A program made the position numbers and the translations under genes. The notes beneath the pieces were generated by a model, which was not told where the DNA came from, made no database searches, and worked only from the letters and a program-made list of their open reading frames with translations. Shown here piece by piece: positions 1 to 10,061 of a stretch of DNA of 64,000 nucleotides. Origin of the DNA: Acidobacteriota bacterium (lineage in GTDB: Bacteria > Acidobacteriota > Blastocatellia > Pyrinomonadales > Pyrinomonadaceae); the NCBI GenBank assembly GCA_019639175.1, contig JAHBSK010000002.1, forward strand, positions 434,001-498,000, read 5' to 3'. Within the stretch, counting starts at the first letter, position 1, and each line of letters starts with the position of its first letter.

Positions 1-1179
1 GAAATGACCTTCGAACGTAGTGCCGATCATGCTGCGGCTGTCCGCGAGTTCGGTCAATATCGTGTCATAGATATTGTCCCATGAGACCATGTGGCCGAGG
101 GCGCTTTCGTCAATGTCCACACGAAAAATGTCCGTGTTCCCAAGAGATATCAGCGCAAGACGAACTTCGTATTCATATTGCCGGACGGCATCGACAAAGC
201 CGTATCCGCGAACAAGCAGCGAATTGTGCTGGGCCGCTCCGTAGCAGCAATCATCGTTACGGTTTAGGACATGGATCTGTCTGCGGCCCGGACCGTGAGA
301 CCCCATTATGTAAAGATCCAGATACCCGGCCAGCGAATATAGGGCAGGGTCGGTCTGTTCATTGTCCCCGATCGAATCGCCGGAGCGCATATAGAGCGGT
401 ATCGAACCGGCCACAGATATTCCTAATTTTATGCGCGGATCTATCGCTGTGTAGAGCGTCATCGTCCATCCGCCGCCCGAAAAACCGACCATCGAGATGT
501 CGGTGTATTGAGGGAACTCGTCTTTCTCGCTTCTCGCCTCGATGTAGTTCAAAGCCGCCGCGACGGGATCCATGAAATATTTCAACGGGCTTCCGGTCAG
601 CGGCGGATTAAGTTCGTAAAATTCGGCGTGAGGCAGCCCGAGGCCGGGGTGATCTACAGTGATGGTCGTTTGAAAGACCGCGTACCTCGGCATATACATC
701 GCCAGCACTGAATACCCTTCGCTTAAAAGGCCTTCCAAGGTGCGCCGAAGTCCGTAGGTCTCATCGGTCTGCTCAGCGCTGTCATCAAATGTAGTTGCGT
801 GTCCGTGATGGAGGATCACAAGGCGGTTCACCTTGAATGACGGGATAAAATGATGAGCATAGGTCACGTAGCCGTGGTCAAGTTGAAAGACCATGGTATC
901 GACCCTTTCCAGATTGGGAAGTTCCTGTACAGGGCTGATGTCATCCCGAATGACAGGCAACTGCGGCATCACGCCGTGAGGAAAGCCGCTTTTTCCCCAG
1001 ATGTGATCGATCAGGGTTTGACGCTTAGCCAGTACGTCGGCCTCTGTTTGTATCGTGATGTTGCGGTCATTTACCAGTTCACGCGCCGAAACACCGGACG
1101 GCAGACACAGTACAGCCAAGAGACATGCGAGCAGTAAATTGCTCAAACGAATATTTTTCAATGAAGGGAATGATCTCAT
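1..1179 (-). CDS. Secreted alpha/beta hydrolase (3' end outside window)
   Basis: An open frame of 393 codons runs from an ATG at 1179 to the window edge without a stop, so the C-terminus is missing. Residues 1 to about 31 form a signal peptide (basic start, Leu-rich core, Ala-x-Ala end), so the product is exported. The segment GFSGGGW, with the presumed nucleophile Ser234, is the elbow of an alpha/beta hydrolase, and HHGH near residue 113 could belong to the oxyanion region. Overall it resembles dienelactone-hydrolase or acetyl-xylan-esterase-like enzymes, but the substrate cannot be read. It lies 99 bp downstream of pyk on the same strand. Family call good, function unknown. Confidence 0.72.
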   Translation of the reverse strand, partial: MRSFPSLKNIRLSNLLLACLLAVLCLPSGVSARELVNDRNITIQTEADVLAKRQTLIDHIWGKSGFPHGVMPQLPVIRDDISPVQELPNLERVDTMVFQLDHGYVTYAHHFIPSFKVNRLVILHHGHATTFDDSAEQTDETYGLRRTLEGLLSEGYSVLAMYMPRYAVFQTTITVDHPGLGLPHAEFYELNPPLTGSPLKYFMDPVAAALNYIEARSEKDEFPQYTDISMVGFSGGGWTMTLYTAIDPRIKLGISVAGSIPLYMRSGDSIGDNEQTDPALYSLAGYLDLYIMGSHGPGRRQIHVLNRNDDCCYGAAQHNSLLVRGYGFVDAVRQYEYEVRLALISLGNTDIFRVDIDESALGHMVSWDNIYDTILTELADSRSMIGTTFEGHF

Positions 1180-1278
1180 TTAACTTACCGGAATCATTAC
1201 CTGAAACTTGATGTTTAGTGTATGACAATGTGTATTGAACCGTATTAGACCACGAAAGGGATCATTCCGATCTAAGAA

Positions 1279-2724
1279 TTATTTTGTCACCTCGCTGCCG
1301 ATCGTCCAGACCACCACTGAACTGGACAGGCCGTGGCCCGACAGGCGGCCAGCCATCATAATCAGTCTTTCATCCTTCTCAACCACCTCTGCGTCAAGGA
1401 GCGTTTTCTCGCCGAGTTTGAGTATCTCGCGGCTCGAATGTCCTGTTTCGTGCATCAGCGGATAAACGCCCCAGATCAACGCCAGTTGATTGCACGCGTT
1501 CGGTGAAGGCGTCAGGGCAAAGGTGCGCAGGCCCGAACGAAAACTCGACAGGCGGCGCGCCATCAGGCCGGATTCGGTAAAGACGGCGATCTTTTCCGTC
1601 ATAACTTCCTTTGCGGCATACGCGGCGGCCCTGCACAGTGCCTGGCTGGTGCGGCCTGAAGGCGGCAGAGAATATTTTACCGGCCTTTTCAGCTGATCCG
1701 GCCGGATGGTTTCAGCTGATTCGATGATCCTTACCATTGTCCTGACGCTTTCTACCGGATAGCTGCCCGAAGCGGTTTCAGCTGAAAGCATCACGGCGTC
1801 CGTTCCGTCCCAAACTGCATTTGCCACGTCCGATGCCTCGGCCCTTGTCGGGTGCGGATTGTCTATCATAGATTGGAGCATCTGCGTTGCGGTTATGACG
1901 AATTTATCATTGGCGACGGCCCGTTCGATGATGCGTTTCTGATAGACGGGAACCAGTTCCACCGAGGTCTCGACGCCGAGGTCGCCGCGAGCGACCATCA
2001 GGCCGTCGGTTTCCGCGACTATCTCATCAAGGTTTTCTATCGCCTCGGCCTTTTCTATTTTGGCGACCAAAAGGGCACGTCCCATCTCGCGTCGATTCAG
2101 TTGTTTGATCCTTTCCTTGACCTCGCGGCAATCCTCAGCCTTGCGGACAAAGGAAAGTGCGATGTAGTCCACGTTCTGCTCCATCGCCCATTCCAGATCG
2201 ATGTGATCCTTTTCGGTCATTGACGGTATCGGCAAAGCGGTGTTCGGCAGGTTGATGCCTTTTCGTTCCGTCAACCATCCGCCGATGACGACAATGCATT
2301 CGACATCAGTTTCGGAAACTCTTTCGACGCGCAGCTCTATCGCTCCGTCGTCGATCAGTATCGCTGCTCTGGGCTGGACGACCGACGGCAACTGCACAAA
2401 ATTTGTCGAAACCTCGTTCTTGTCGCCGACTATGTCACGTGTCGTGATAACAAATTTTGAACCGGCTTTCAGTTCGACCGGCGCGGCATCGACCAGATTA
2501 CGCGTCCGTATCTTCGGGCCGGAAAGATCGACAAGGATGGACAGCGGCATTCCAAGCTCACGGGCGGCGGCGCGTGCCATTTGCACCGAGGCATTATGCT
2601 CATCGCGTGTCCCGTGGGACATATTTATGCGGACGGCGTTCGCTCCGGCCTGGAGCAGCGCTTTGATGGACGATTCAGTATTGGTTGCCGGGCCGAGCGT
2701 GGCAAGTATCTTTGCTCTTCTCAT
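1279..2724 (-). CDS. pyk: Pyruvate kinase
   Basis: Catalyses the last step of glycolysis, phosphoenolpyruvate plus ADP to pyruvate plus ATP, in the cytosol. The 481-residue length is normal. The N-terminus has RRAKILATLGPA and the substrate loop VRINMSHGT. The middle contains the catalytic lysine region AKIEKAEA, the metal-binding ARGDLGVE and the ATQMLQSM segment, followed by PTRAEASDVANAVWDG and LSAETASG. The C-terminal regulatory domain is present. It follows the glucoamylase-like gene by 69 bp. A possible promoter on the minus strand (TACAAT about 25 bp before the ATG) suggests that pyk can be transcribed separately. Confidence 0.97.
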   Translation of the reverse strand: MRRAKILATLGPATNTESSIKALLQAGANAVRINMSHGTRDEHNASVQMARAAARELGMPLSILVDLSGPKIRTRNLVDAAPVELKAGSKFVITTRDIVGDKNEVSTNFVQLPSVVQPRAAILIDDGAIELRVERVSETDVECIVVIGGWLTERKGINLPNTALPIPSMTEKDHIDLEWAMEQNVDYIALSFVRKAEDCREVKERIKQLNRREMGRALLVAKIEKAEAIENLDEIVAETDGLMVARGDLGVETSVELVPVYQKRIIERAVANDKFVITATQMLQSMIDNPHPTRAEASDVANAVWDGTDAVMLSAETASGSYPVESVRTMVRIIESAETIRPDQLKRPVKYSLPPSGRTSQALCRAAAYAAKEVMTEKIAVFTESGLMARRLSSFRSGLRTFALTPSPNACNQLALIWGVYPLMHETGHSSREILKLGEKTLLDAEVVEKDERLIMMAGRLSGHGLSSSVVVWTIGSEVTK

Positions 2725-2793
2725 TTTATTATTGACTATTGGATTGTATCGCAGCTTTAGGCGTATTTGAAGAACGCCGAAGACATTAGGTGT

Positions 2794-4731
2794 TCAGGAA
2801 AACTCCCTCAGTTTGTTCAGATAGGAAAGCGTCGTGGCGACAAATGTCGAATGTGACCACGCCAGCGGCGACAGAGAGACCGGAGCGCCTGTCACGGGAT
2901 CGATCTGTTCGCCCAGAACGCCCGACGGCAACGCCAGGTCGGTTATCCACAACAATATCCTTTCAGCCTTTTCCAGATCGCCGAGGCTTTTTGCCGACGC
3001 GATGTAATATTCCGCAAGCCACAAGGTGCAGATGAACCAAGCGTTTCCGGTTACTTTATCTGTAACACGCATATAACCGTCGTTCTCGAACCGCGCCACG
3101 CCGCCGTTGACCGCCAGTTTTGTCTCGATGGCCGACATCGTGCCTTGCACCATCTGATCGTCCGGTGCAAAACATCCAAGATAGAATAGGGCAAAACATG
3201 AAGCGTCAACAGTTGCGTCAGGCGTAAGCTGATCGTCTCCGTTCGCTTGCAATGAACGGTAAAAACGTCCGAGTTCCGGCGAATAGAGATGTTTTGCCAT
3301 CGCATTTCTGATCGAATCGGCAGCGGCGGAGTATTTCTCGGTGCGCTCCTTTTGGGCGAACAGTTCGGCAAATTTCGCGGCGGCGTTCAGACCGGCAACC
3401 ACCGAGGCGCAGGTGAAAGTATGTATGCCGCGACGGTCTTCCCACAGGTTCCAGCTCGGTTTCGGCAGGCCGAGTTCAGGGTGAATGAAATCCGCCATGA
3501 ATTCTGCAGATGGAACGGTCACTTTTTCATACATCCGGTTGGCAAACTCTATGTCGCGATGCTGGTCATAATGTTCCCACAATGCCCACAGCACAAGAGC
3601 GGTCTCATCTTCCTGAATGGGAACAAGCGGCTGCCCGGCGTCCCTGTTCCATGCGGGATGCCAGCCCGAAGCGACCGTTCCGTCAGGGTTGTATTTTTGC
3701 AGAAAATAGCCGTTAGGGTGTATGACACGCGAACAAAAATCAAAGAATTTGCGGGTCAGATGCGAAAATCCGGCCTTGTCCAGAGCGTGTGCGATAAAGG
3801 CCCCGTCCCGCGTCCAGAGATAGCTGTAATGGTCGGTCGCCCGCAGCGTTACGTCCCAGTCATTTCCGGCCAGGATCGCACCGCCGTTGTCTATGTGAGT
3901 ATGCACCAGAAGCAGCGACCGTTTATACAGGTCGATTATCTGCTGCGGAAGCGGTTCCAGCGGCCTGTCGTTCTTATTGACCCATGCCCGCCAATAGTTG
4001 GCGGTGTAGTTCATAAATTCAGCGGGCTGGCGTTTAAGAACATACTCATTCAGGCTTGCAGCATCCTGATAGCACGTGCCGGCCGCGATCCAATAAAATG
4101 CCTCTGCCTCGCCGTCGGCATCGACGCTCAGATGCACGCTTACGGTCGAATCGGCCGATCCTTCGGTCACGACACTGCCTGACAATCTGCCGTCCTCGGC
4201 ATCACGCCAGGTTCCTTCCTGTCCGTTGAAATCTTTTCTGCCCGTGGCAAATTCCGCAAAATGAGGCTGAGTATTGATAAGAAAATACCGGTGCTTTTTG
4301 TAATGGATGACCGAACGCGTTTCGGGGTCGTAATACGCCGTGTCGCCGACCTTGCTGCCATAGATACGCAGGTCGTGATGAAAGAAAAGGCGTATCTCGC
4401 GATCTTCGGGCTGTTTATTTATTATCGTTATTTTTCTGAGAAAGATGTTCTGATGGCTCGCGACCGTGTCGTTGCAGACTATCTCGATGCCGAGCGAAGC
4501 GTTTACCAGCCTGACGTGCGTGACCAGAGTTTCGTGCTGATACCTCAGATCGCGCGTCCATTCCTCCGACGACAGCCACGAGAAAGCACCGTCAACCCAT
4601 ATCCCGAACCGGGACGGATGGCCGTCAGTCTGATTTTCCTGGCCGACGTGAGGAAAGTATATGTCGCGGATATTAAAAGCGTCATCAAAATTGATGAGCA
4701 GCGACCCGTTGCCTATCGGTATATCTCGCAT
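2794..4731 (-). CDS. Glycoside hydrolase family 15 protein (glucoamylase-like)
   Basis: A 645-residue protein with the layout of bacterial GH15 enzymes: an N-terminal beta-sandwich (MRDIPIGNGSLLINFD, HVGQEN) and a C-terminal (alpha/alpha)6 barrel. The barrel contains YLWTRDGAF, the general-acid region NLWEDRRGIH (Glu near residue 428) and LGEQIDPVTG (Glu near 605, probable general base), followed by SPLAWSHSTF. No signal peptide is visible, so it probably acts in the cytosol on alpha-glucans, oligosaccharides or trehalose. It starts 6 bp after the Nudix gene and precedes pyk, which suggests a carbohydrate-use operon. The exact substrate is uncertain. Confidence 0.9.
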   Translation of the reverse strand: MRDIPIGNGSLLINFDDAFNIRDIYFPHVGQENQTDGHPSRFGIWVDGAFSWLSSEEWTRDLRYQHETLVTHVRLVNASLGIEIVCNDTVASHQNIFLRKITIINKQPEDREIRLFFHHDLRIYGSKVGDTAYYDPETRSVIHYKKHRYFLINTQPHFAEFATGRKDFNGQEGTWRDAEDGRLSGSVVTEGSADSTVSVHLSVDADGEAEAFYWIAAGTCYQDAASLNEYVLKRQPAEFMNYTANYWRAWVNKNDRPLEPLPQQIIDLYKRSLLLVHTHIDNGGAILAGNDWDVTLRATDHYSYLWTRDGAFIAHALDKAGFSHLTRKFFDFCSRVIHPNGYFLQKYNPDGTVASGWHPAWNRDAGQPLVPIQEDETALVLWALWEHYDQHRDIEFANRMYEKVTVPSAEFMADFIHPELGLPKPSWNLWEDRRGIHTFTCASVVAGLNAAAKFAELFAQKERTEKYSAAADSIRNAMAKHLYSPELGRFYRSLQANGDDQLTPDATVDASCFALFYLGCFAPDDQMVQGTMSAIETKLAVNGGVARFENDGYMRVTDKVTGNAWFICTLWLAEYYIASAKSLGDLEKAERILLWITDLALPSGVLGEQIDPVTGAPVSLSPLAWSHSTFVATTLSYLNKLREFS

Positions 4732-4737
4732 AAAATG

Positions 4738-5187
4738 TTATTGGCCGGCGGAAGTGTCCGAGATCTTTTCCAGGCCGGAGCGGACAACGTCCCTTTCCGC
4801 CTGAAATGCGAGCATTTCCAACGCCTCGTCCGGCGTTGCCCACCTTGCCTCGGCGACCTCGTCATCGTGATCGGCCACATCGCCGGAAATATATTTCATC
4901 AAAAAGAAGTGAACGGTTTTATGTATCCGCACCGTTTTGCCGGAACGGTCGGTCGTGAACCAGTATTCGATGGAATCGATGGGAGCGATCAGTTCACACA
5001 CAACACCTGCTTCTTCATTTACTTCGCGAAGGGCGGCCTGCTCGGCTGTTTCGCCGGGATCGAGATGGCCCTTTGGCAACTGCCATCGCATTTCCGGCAG
5101 CATCAGAACTATCGCCACCTTTAGCCCGTCCTCGTCTTTTCTGTATGCAACGCCTCCGGCGGAAACCTGTTTTCTCGTCTTGCTCAT
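4738..5187 (-). CDS. Nudix hydrolase
   Basis: A 149-residue cytosolic Nudix protein. The Nudix box is perfect: Gly40, five residues, Glu46, seven residues, then Arg54-Glu55 and Glu58-Glu59-x-Gly61. This signature binds Mg2+ and hydrolyses a nucleoside diphosphate linked to another group. The short single-domain form and the LPKGHLDPGE segment resemble diadenosine-polyphosphate or NDP-sugar hydrolases, but the substrate cannot be fixed. It lies 10 bp after the TlpA-like gene and 6 bp before the GH15 gene, so all three are probably co-transcribed. Confidence 0.92.
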   Translation of the reverse strand: MSKTRKQVSAGGVAYRKDEDGLKVAIVLMLPEMRWQLPKGHLDPGETAEQAALREVNEEAGVVCELIAPIDSIEYWFTTDRSGKTVRIHKTVHFFLMKYISGDVADHDDEVAEARWATPDEALEMLAFQAERDVVRSGLEKISDTSAGQ

Positions 5188-5197
5188 TCAGGATGGG

Positions 5198-5767
5198 TCA
5201 CTGTTTCTTTACGGTCTCTTCTATCAGTGTGTCCAGTTCTTTTTGTATATCGTCGTCAAATCCGATTATCTTTTTGACGAACCTGCCTTCGCGGTCAAAA
5301 ACGGCGGTTTGCGGAATGGCAGTTTCATTGCCAAAGACAAAGCGAGTCAGTTCGTCCTCGGGTGTCCCGAGCGGATATGTGATCTTTAGGTTGTCAACAA
5401 ATTCCGGCACCTTTGGGCGGTCTTCCTCACCGCCGACGTGAAGCCCGATGATTATCAGGTTTTCGGGGCCGTATGTCCTTTCCAGTTCCATCAGGTGCGG
5501 TATTTCCTCTATGCAGGGCGGGCAGTATGTCGCCCAAAAATCCAGAAGCAGAACCTTGCCCTGAAAATCCTTTACTTTTTGTACCGTGCCGTCAAAGCGT
5601 GTCCAACTGAGTTCCGTGATCGGTTTGAGCGGCTGGCGCGGAGCATCCTTCATCTGCACGCCGTTCACGGAAACCGGCCTTTCGCCGACGCCGACCGGAG
5701 CCGCCGCAGGCCGACATGCTGTTATCACGGCGATAAAAATAATAGCTGCCAAGGGGAAAAAACGCAT
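5198..5767 (-). CDS. TlpA-like thioredoxin-fold lipoprotein
   Basis: A 189-residue exported thiol-disulfide oxidoreductase. The N-terminus is a hydrophobic signal ending in a lipobox-like AVITAC with Cys18 as the likely lipidated residue. The thioredoxin fold starts near residue 50 and has the active site C82-P-P-C85 in the context LLDFWATYCPPCIEEIPHL, typical of TlpA/ResA proteins that act on cytochrome c or other extracytoplasmic thiols. The cis-proline region is AIPQTAVFD. It is the first gene of the minus-strand run and is divergent from the NifU-like gene, with 104 bp between them. Confidence 0.9.
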   Translation of the reverse strand: MRFFPLAAIIFIAVITACRPAAAPVGVGERPVSVNGVQMKDAPRQPLKPITELSWTRFDGTVQKVKDFQGKVLLLDFWATYCPPCIEEIPHLMELERTYGPENLIIIGLHVGGEEDRPKVPEFVDNLKITYPLGTPEDELTRFVFGNETAIPQTAVFDREGRFVKKIIGFDDDIQKELDTLIEETVKKQ

Positions 5768-5871
5768 ATCCGTATAAAATACTACACAAAATCGGGCGTC
5801 AGGTCATTGTTGCCCGACGCGAAGGCAAAAACGGCACGCCGCCGGGCGGATTGTGGCACAATAGGTCAACG

Positions 5872-6447
5872 ATGTCTTTATATCCGCGACAGATCGATGA
5901 ACGCTTCAAACATCCGCGCAATGCCGGGCGGATCGACGATCCTTCGTGCGGCGGACGCGGAGCGGCCCTTGAATGCGGCTGTGCGGTCGGAATTTCGCTG
6001 AGAATAGACGCCGAAGGAAAAATAGAGGCAGGCGGTTTTTGGTCGAACGGTTGCGGATACATGATCGCTGCAGCTGATTCGGTCGTTTCCCTGATGCTTG
6101 GCAAAAGGCCCGCTGATCTTGGGTTTTTGCGAACGGAAAATGCTGCGAAAGCAGCTGCGGCAGAGATCGGCTGCGAATTTCCCGCTGATCGCCGTCATTG
6201 TATAGACGCAGGACTGGCAGCAGCGAAGGCCGCTCTTGAAGATCACCGGCAAACCGTCGTAAATGAGTTCAAAGGCGAAGCCGCGTTGATATGCACCTGT
6301 TTTGGAATCGATGAGGAAACAATTACCGGCCTTGCCGCATCTGAGTCAGGCATCACTTTGGATGATGTCGCGAAACGCACCAATGCAGGTTCCGGCTGCG
6401 GTTCCTGCCGGATGCTTATTCAGGAGATATTGGACAACGCCGTATGA
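5872..6447 (+). CDS. NifU-like Fe-S protein (IscU domain + BFD-type [2Fe-2S] domain)
   Basis: A 191-residue protein with two parts. Residues 1-125 match an IscU/NifU N-terminal scaffold domain with the three expected cysteines, Cys37 (ECGCAVG), Cys61 (NGCGYMIA) and Cys110 (RRHCIDAGLAAAKAAL). Residues 137-191 look like a bacterioferritin-associated-ferredoxin domain with Cys141-x-Cys143 and Cys176-x2-Cys179, likely holding a [2Fe-2S] cluster. The third domain of classical NifU (Nfu) is absent. Start chosen at ATG 5872; an in-frame TTG at 5851 would add seven residues unlike the family. Likely role: Fe-S cluster assembly or delivery. No cysteine desulfurase gene lies nearby. Confidence 0.87.
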   Translation: MSLYPRQIDERFKHPRNAGRIDDPSCGGRGAALECGCAVGISLRIDAEGKIEAGGFWSNGCGYMIAAADSVVSLMLGKRPADLGFLRTENAAKAAAAEIGCEFPADRRHCIDAGLAAAKAALEDHRQTVVNEFKGEAALICTCFGIDEETITGLAASESGITLDDVAKRTNAGSGCGSCRMLIQEILDNAV

Positions 6448-6483
6448 TATTTTGGGTTTTGCAGGCAAACCGAGTGTCTGTGC

Positions 6484-6580
6484 TATAATTTTGCCTTGGC
6501 CGCGAATGACGCGGAGATACTGAAAGTATAGGAGCTAAAATAAGTTTACCGGGCGGGATGATCGGATTCCCGCTTTTTTT
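6484..6580 (+). promoter_or_regulatory. Structured leader with terminator ahead of the CNNM/CorC gene
   Basis: A TATAAT at 6484-6489 is a good -10 element with a weak -35 (TTGCAG, 19 bp spacer). The RNA would then fold hairpin 1 (CCGCG 6500-6504 with CGCGG 6510-6514), hairpin 2 (ATACT 6517-6521 with AGTAT 6525-6529) and a rho-independent terminator (GCGGGA 6553-6558 with TCCCGC 6568-6573, then seven T). The T-run ends six bases before the start codon of the next gene, and no Shine-Dalgarno sits before that ATG. This layout suggests transcription attenuation or a small riboswitch; no known class was recognised. Confidence 0.5.
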
Positions 6581-6585
6581 CAAAA

Positions 6586-8004
6586 ATGGACGACCCTGCC
6601 AGTTTAAGCCTTTTTCTGTTTTCAGCCGAAACGGTTGTCAGCCTGGAAACGCCGGATCCGTTCTGGTCGGCATTCAATATTCTTCTTGTCATTTTTCTTG
6701 TCCTTGCCAACGGCTTTTTTGTTGCGAGCGAATTTGCACTGGTCGCTGTCCGCAAATCGCGGATCGAAGCACAGGCAGCCGAAGGCGGCAAATCTGCTGT
6801 CAGGCTGCTGGGAATGCTCAATAACCTCAATGCGTATATCTCCGCGACGCAGCTTGGCATCACACTGTCTTCGCTTGGGCTTGGCTGGATAGGCGAGCCT
6901 GCGATCGCTGCCCTCATTGAGCCGGGATTGGCTTGGATAGGCCAGGTAACCGGAGCGACATTTTTGGCATCGGGCGCTGTTTTGCACACCATTGCCTTTA
7001 TCATTGCATTTTCGACGATAACATTCCTGCATATAGTTTTCGGCGAACTTGCCCCAAAAACGGCGGCGTTGGAAATATCCGAAAAGGTCTCTCATTTCAT
7101 AGCGGTTCCGCTGCAGATATTCTATAAGGCTTTTTATTATCCGATCAGAGTGCTGGATTGGGCCGGCACGCGAACCGCCGCGATGTTTGGCCTGCAGGCG
7201 ACCGGAGAACACGGCGCCAGTTATTCCGAAGACGAGATACGCCAGCTCATAAATGCCTCACAGGAAAAAGGTTTGCTCAATGAGGACGAGCGGCGGCTGA
7301 TAAATCAGGTATTTGAATTTTCGGAAACAACGGTTAAAGAGGCTATGATACCGCGAACGGAGATCGTTGCCATTCCCGCCACGAGCAGCGTTGAAACCAT
7401 GATCGAGGAATTTCAAGCCCACGGATATTCGCGCCTTCCGGTCTATGGTGAATCGCTTGATGACATTCGCGGCGTCATCCATAGCAAAGACCTTTTGTCA
7501 TACTCGATGCAGCCCGAAGGGTTTCGGCTTGAAAAGGTTCTGCAAAGGCCGGTCTATGTGGTTGACACCGCACGGCTTGAGGACGTTTTGCGGCGAATGC
7601 AGCAGGAAAAATTCCATTTCGGCTTTGTCGTTGATGAACACGGCGGCGTTGAGGGAATAATCACGCTTGAAGACCTGCTTGAAGAGATCGTCGGCGAAAT
7701 ATCGGATGAACATGACGTTGAGGTGAACGAGCAGATAAATCAACAGCCCGACGGCAGCTATATTCTGGAAGGCGGCCTGGCCGTTCGCGACCTCAACAGA
7801 CGCCTGGACATGTATCTGCCGGTGTCGGAAAGCTATACGACGCTTGCGGGATTTTTGATGTTCGAGGCGGGCGAACTGCTCGAAGCAGGTGACGAAGTCC
7901 CGTTCAACGGCCATATATTCAGAATAGAAAAGGCCGAAAAACGCCGGATACTCAAGGTGAGAATGACGGCAGCTGAAGAGATGCCGGCTGAAGCGGCTGC
8001 CTGA
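6586..8004 (+). CDS. CNNM/CorC (HlyC) family membrane protein with CBS domains
   Basis: A 472-residue inner-membrane protein with family order DUF21/CNNM transmembrane domain (about 25-200, several hydrophobic helices, FGELAPKTAAL), a pair of CBS domains (about 215-340, starting EAMIPRTEIVAIP and ending FVVDEHGGVEGIITLEDLLEEIVGEI) and a C-terminal CorC/HlyC domain (about 365-455). Relatives are Mg2+/Co2+ efflux or Na+/Mg2+ exchange proteins and are sometimes labelled hemolysins. An in-frame stop at 6559-6561 excludes an upstream start, so ATG 6586 is the only sensible start although it lacks a Shine-Dalgarno. It has its own structured leader. Confidence 0.93.
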   Translation: MDDPASLSLFLFSAETVVSLETPDPFWSAFNILLVIFLVLANGFFVASEFALVAVRKSRIEAQAAEGGKSAVRLLGMLNNLNAYISATQLGITLSSLGLGWIGEPAIAALIEPGLAWIGQVTGATFLASGAVLHTIAFIIAFSTITFLHIVFGELAPKTAALEISEKVSHFIAVPLQIFYKAFYYPIRVLDWAGTRTAAMFGLQATGEHGASYSEDEIRQLINASQEKGLLNEDERRLINQVFEFSETTVKEAMIPRTEIVAIPATSSVETMIEEFQAHGYSRLPVYGESLDDIRGVIHSKDLLSYSMQPEGFRLEKVLQRPVYVVDTARLEDVLRRMQQEKFHFGFVVDEHGGVEGIITLEDLLEEIVGEISDEHDVEVNEQINQQPDGSYILEGGLAVRDLNRRLDMYLPVSESYTTLAGFLMFEAGELLEAGDEVPFNGHIFRIEKAEKRRILKVRMTAAEEMPAEAAA

Positions 8005-8038
8005 TCTTTCTTTTATCTGCCGTAAACCATATGTCGAA

Positions 8039-8070
8039 AGCTCCGTTAACATCGCGGGGCTTTTGTTTTT
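8039..8070 (+). terminator. Terminator after the CNNM/CorC gene
   Basis: AGCTCCG at 8039-8045 pairs with CGGGGCT at 8055-8061 (one G-U pair) and is followed by TTTGTTTTTG. It separates the membrane-protein gene from eno. Confidence 0.65.
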
Positions 8071-8088
8071 GCGGACAAATCGCGATAA

Positions 8089-9421
<1,333 letters not shown>

Positions 9422-9423
<2 letters not shown>

Positions 9424-9490
9424 TGGGACTGAAATGGGACAAATAGGACATATAGATCATATATATCCTATTTGTCCGATCAGTCTCATT
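9422..9490. repeat. Compound palindrome directly after eno
   Basis: A perfect 12-bp inverted repeat, GGACAAATAGGA (9437-9448) and TCCTATTTGTCC (9466-9477), is nested in a second inverted repeat, AATGGGACTG (9422-9431) and CAGTCTCATT (9481-9490), with one mismatch. It begins inside the eno stop codon and reaches the next reading frame. It has no clear T-run. It may act as an mRNA 3' end or be a mobile intergenic hairpin; a similar GTCC/GGAC-rich palindrome occurs at 27743-27824. Confidence 0.75.
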
Positions 9491-9500
9491 GCTGTTCGAT

Positions 9501-10001
9501 ATGATCATTCGCGAGGTGCTTGAGAGCGGACAGTCGAGGGCGAATATGCTCAAGATCGTTGCATATATTGGCGATGATCCGGTGCGGTTTCGTGAACTGC
9601 TGGATATTTTCTTTGAAGGCGAATATCGAATGACGCAGCGGGCGGCGTGGCCGATAAGCGTCTGTGCGGAAAAGCATCCTGAGTTGCTAATGCCGCATCT
9701 GAACAGGCTGATAGACCAACTTCCGCGTCAGGATGTCCACGATGCCGTAAAGCGAAACGTCGTCAGGCTGCTGCAGTTTGTCGAGATTCCCAAACGGCTG
9801 CAAGGAAAAGTTTATTCACACTGCCTCGACCTGATCGCCGACCCGAAAGAACCCGTTGCCGTAAAAGCATTTTCAATAACCGTTGCCCGAAAGATAGCGG
9901 AGCAGGAGCCTGCTCTTATGGAAGAGCTGCGGCTTGTTGTCAAACCGCAGCTTCAGAATGCAACGCCGGCGCTTCGCGTAAGGGTGCGAGGATTGTTCTG
10001 A
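9501..10001 (+). CDS. Hypothetical HEAT-like helical protein
   Basis: A protein of about 166 residues without signal peptide or membrane segment. It is rich in alpha helices with repeated patterns such as AWPISVCAEKHPELLMPHLNRLIDQL and AFSITVARKIAEQEPALMEELRLVV, which look like HEAT or Arm repeats, so a protein-binding role is plausible. ATG 9501 is chosen; an in-frame TTG at 9489 would overlap the palindrome after eno. No function is recognised. It lies 60 bp before the toxin-antitoxin-like pair. Confidence 0.65.
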   Translation: MIIREVLESGQSRANMLKIVAYIGDDPVRFRELLDIFFEGEYRMTQRAAWPISVCAEKHPELLMPHLNRLIDQLPRQDVHDAVKRNVVRLLQFVEIPKRLQGKVYSHCLDLIADPKEPVAVKAFSITVARKIAEQEPALMEELRLVVKPQLQNATPALRVRVRGLF

Positions 10002-10061
10002 CCTTTAGTGCATTATCCCGCTCCGGTTTATGCTAAAATACTGAACAGCGAGGTGCTTTTT

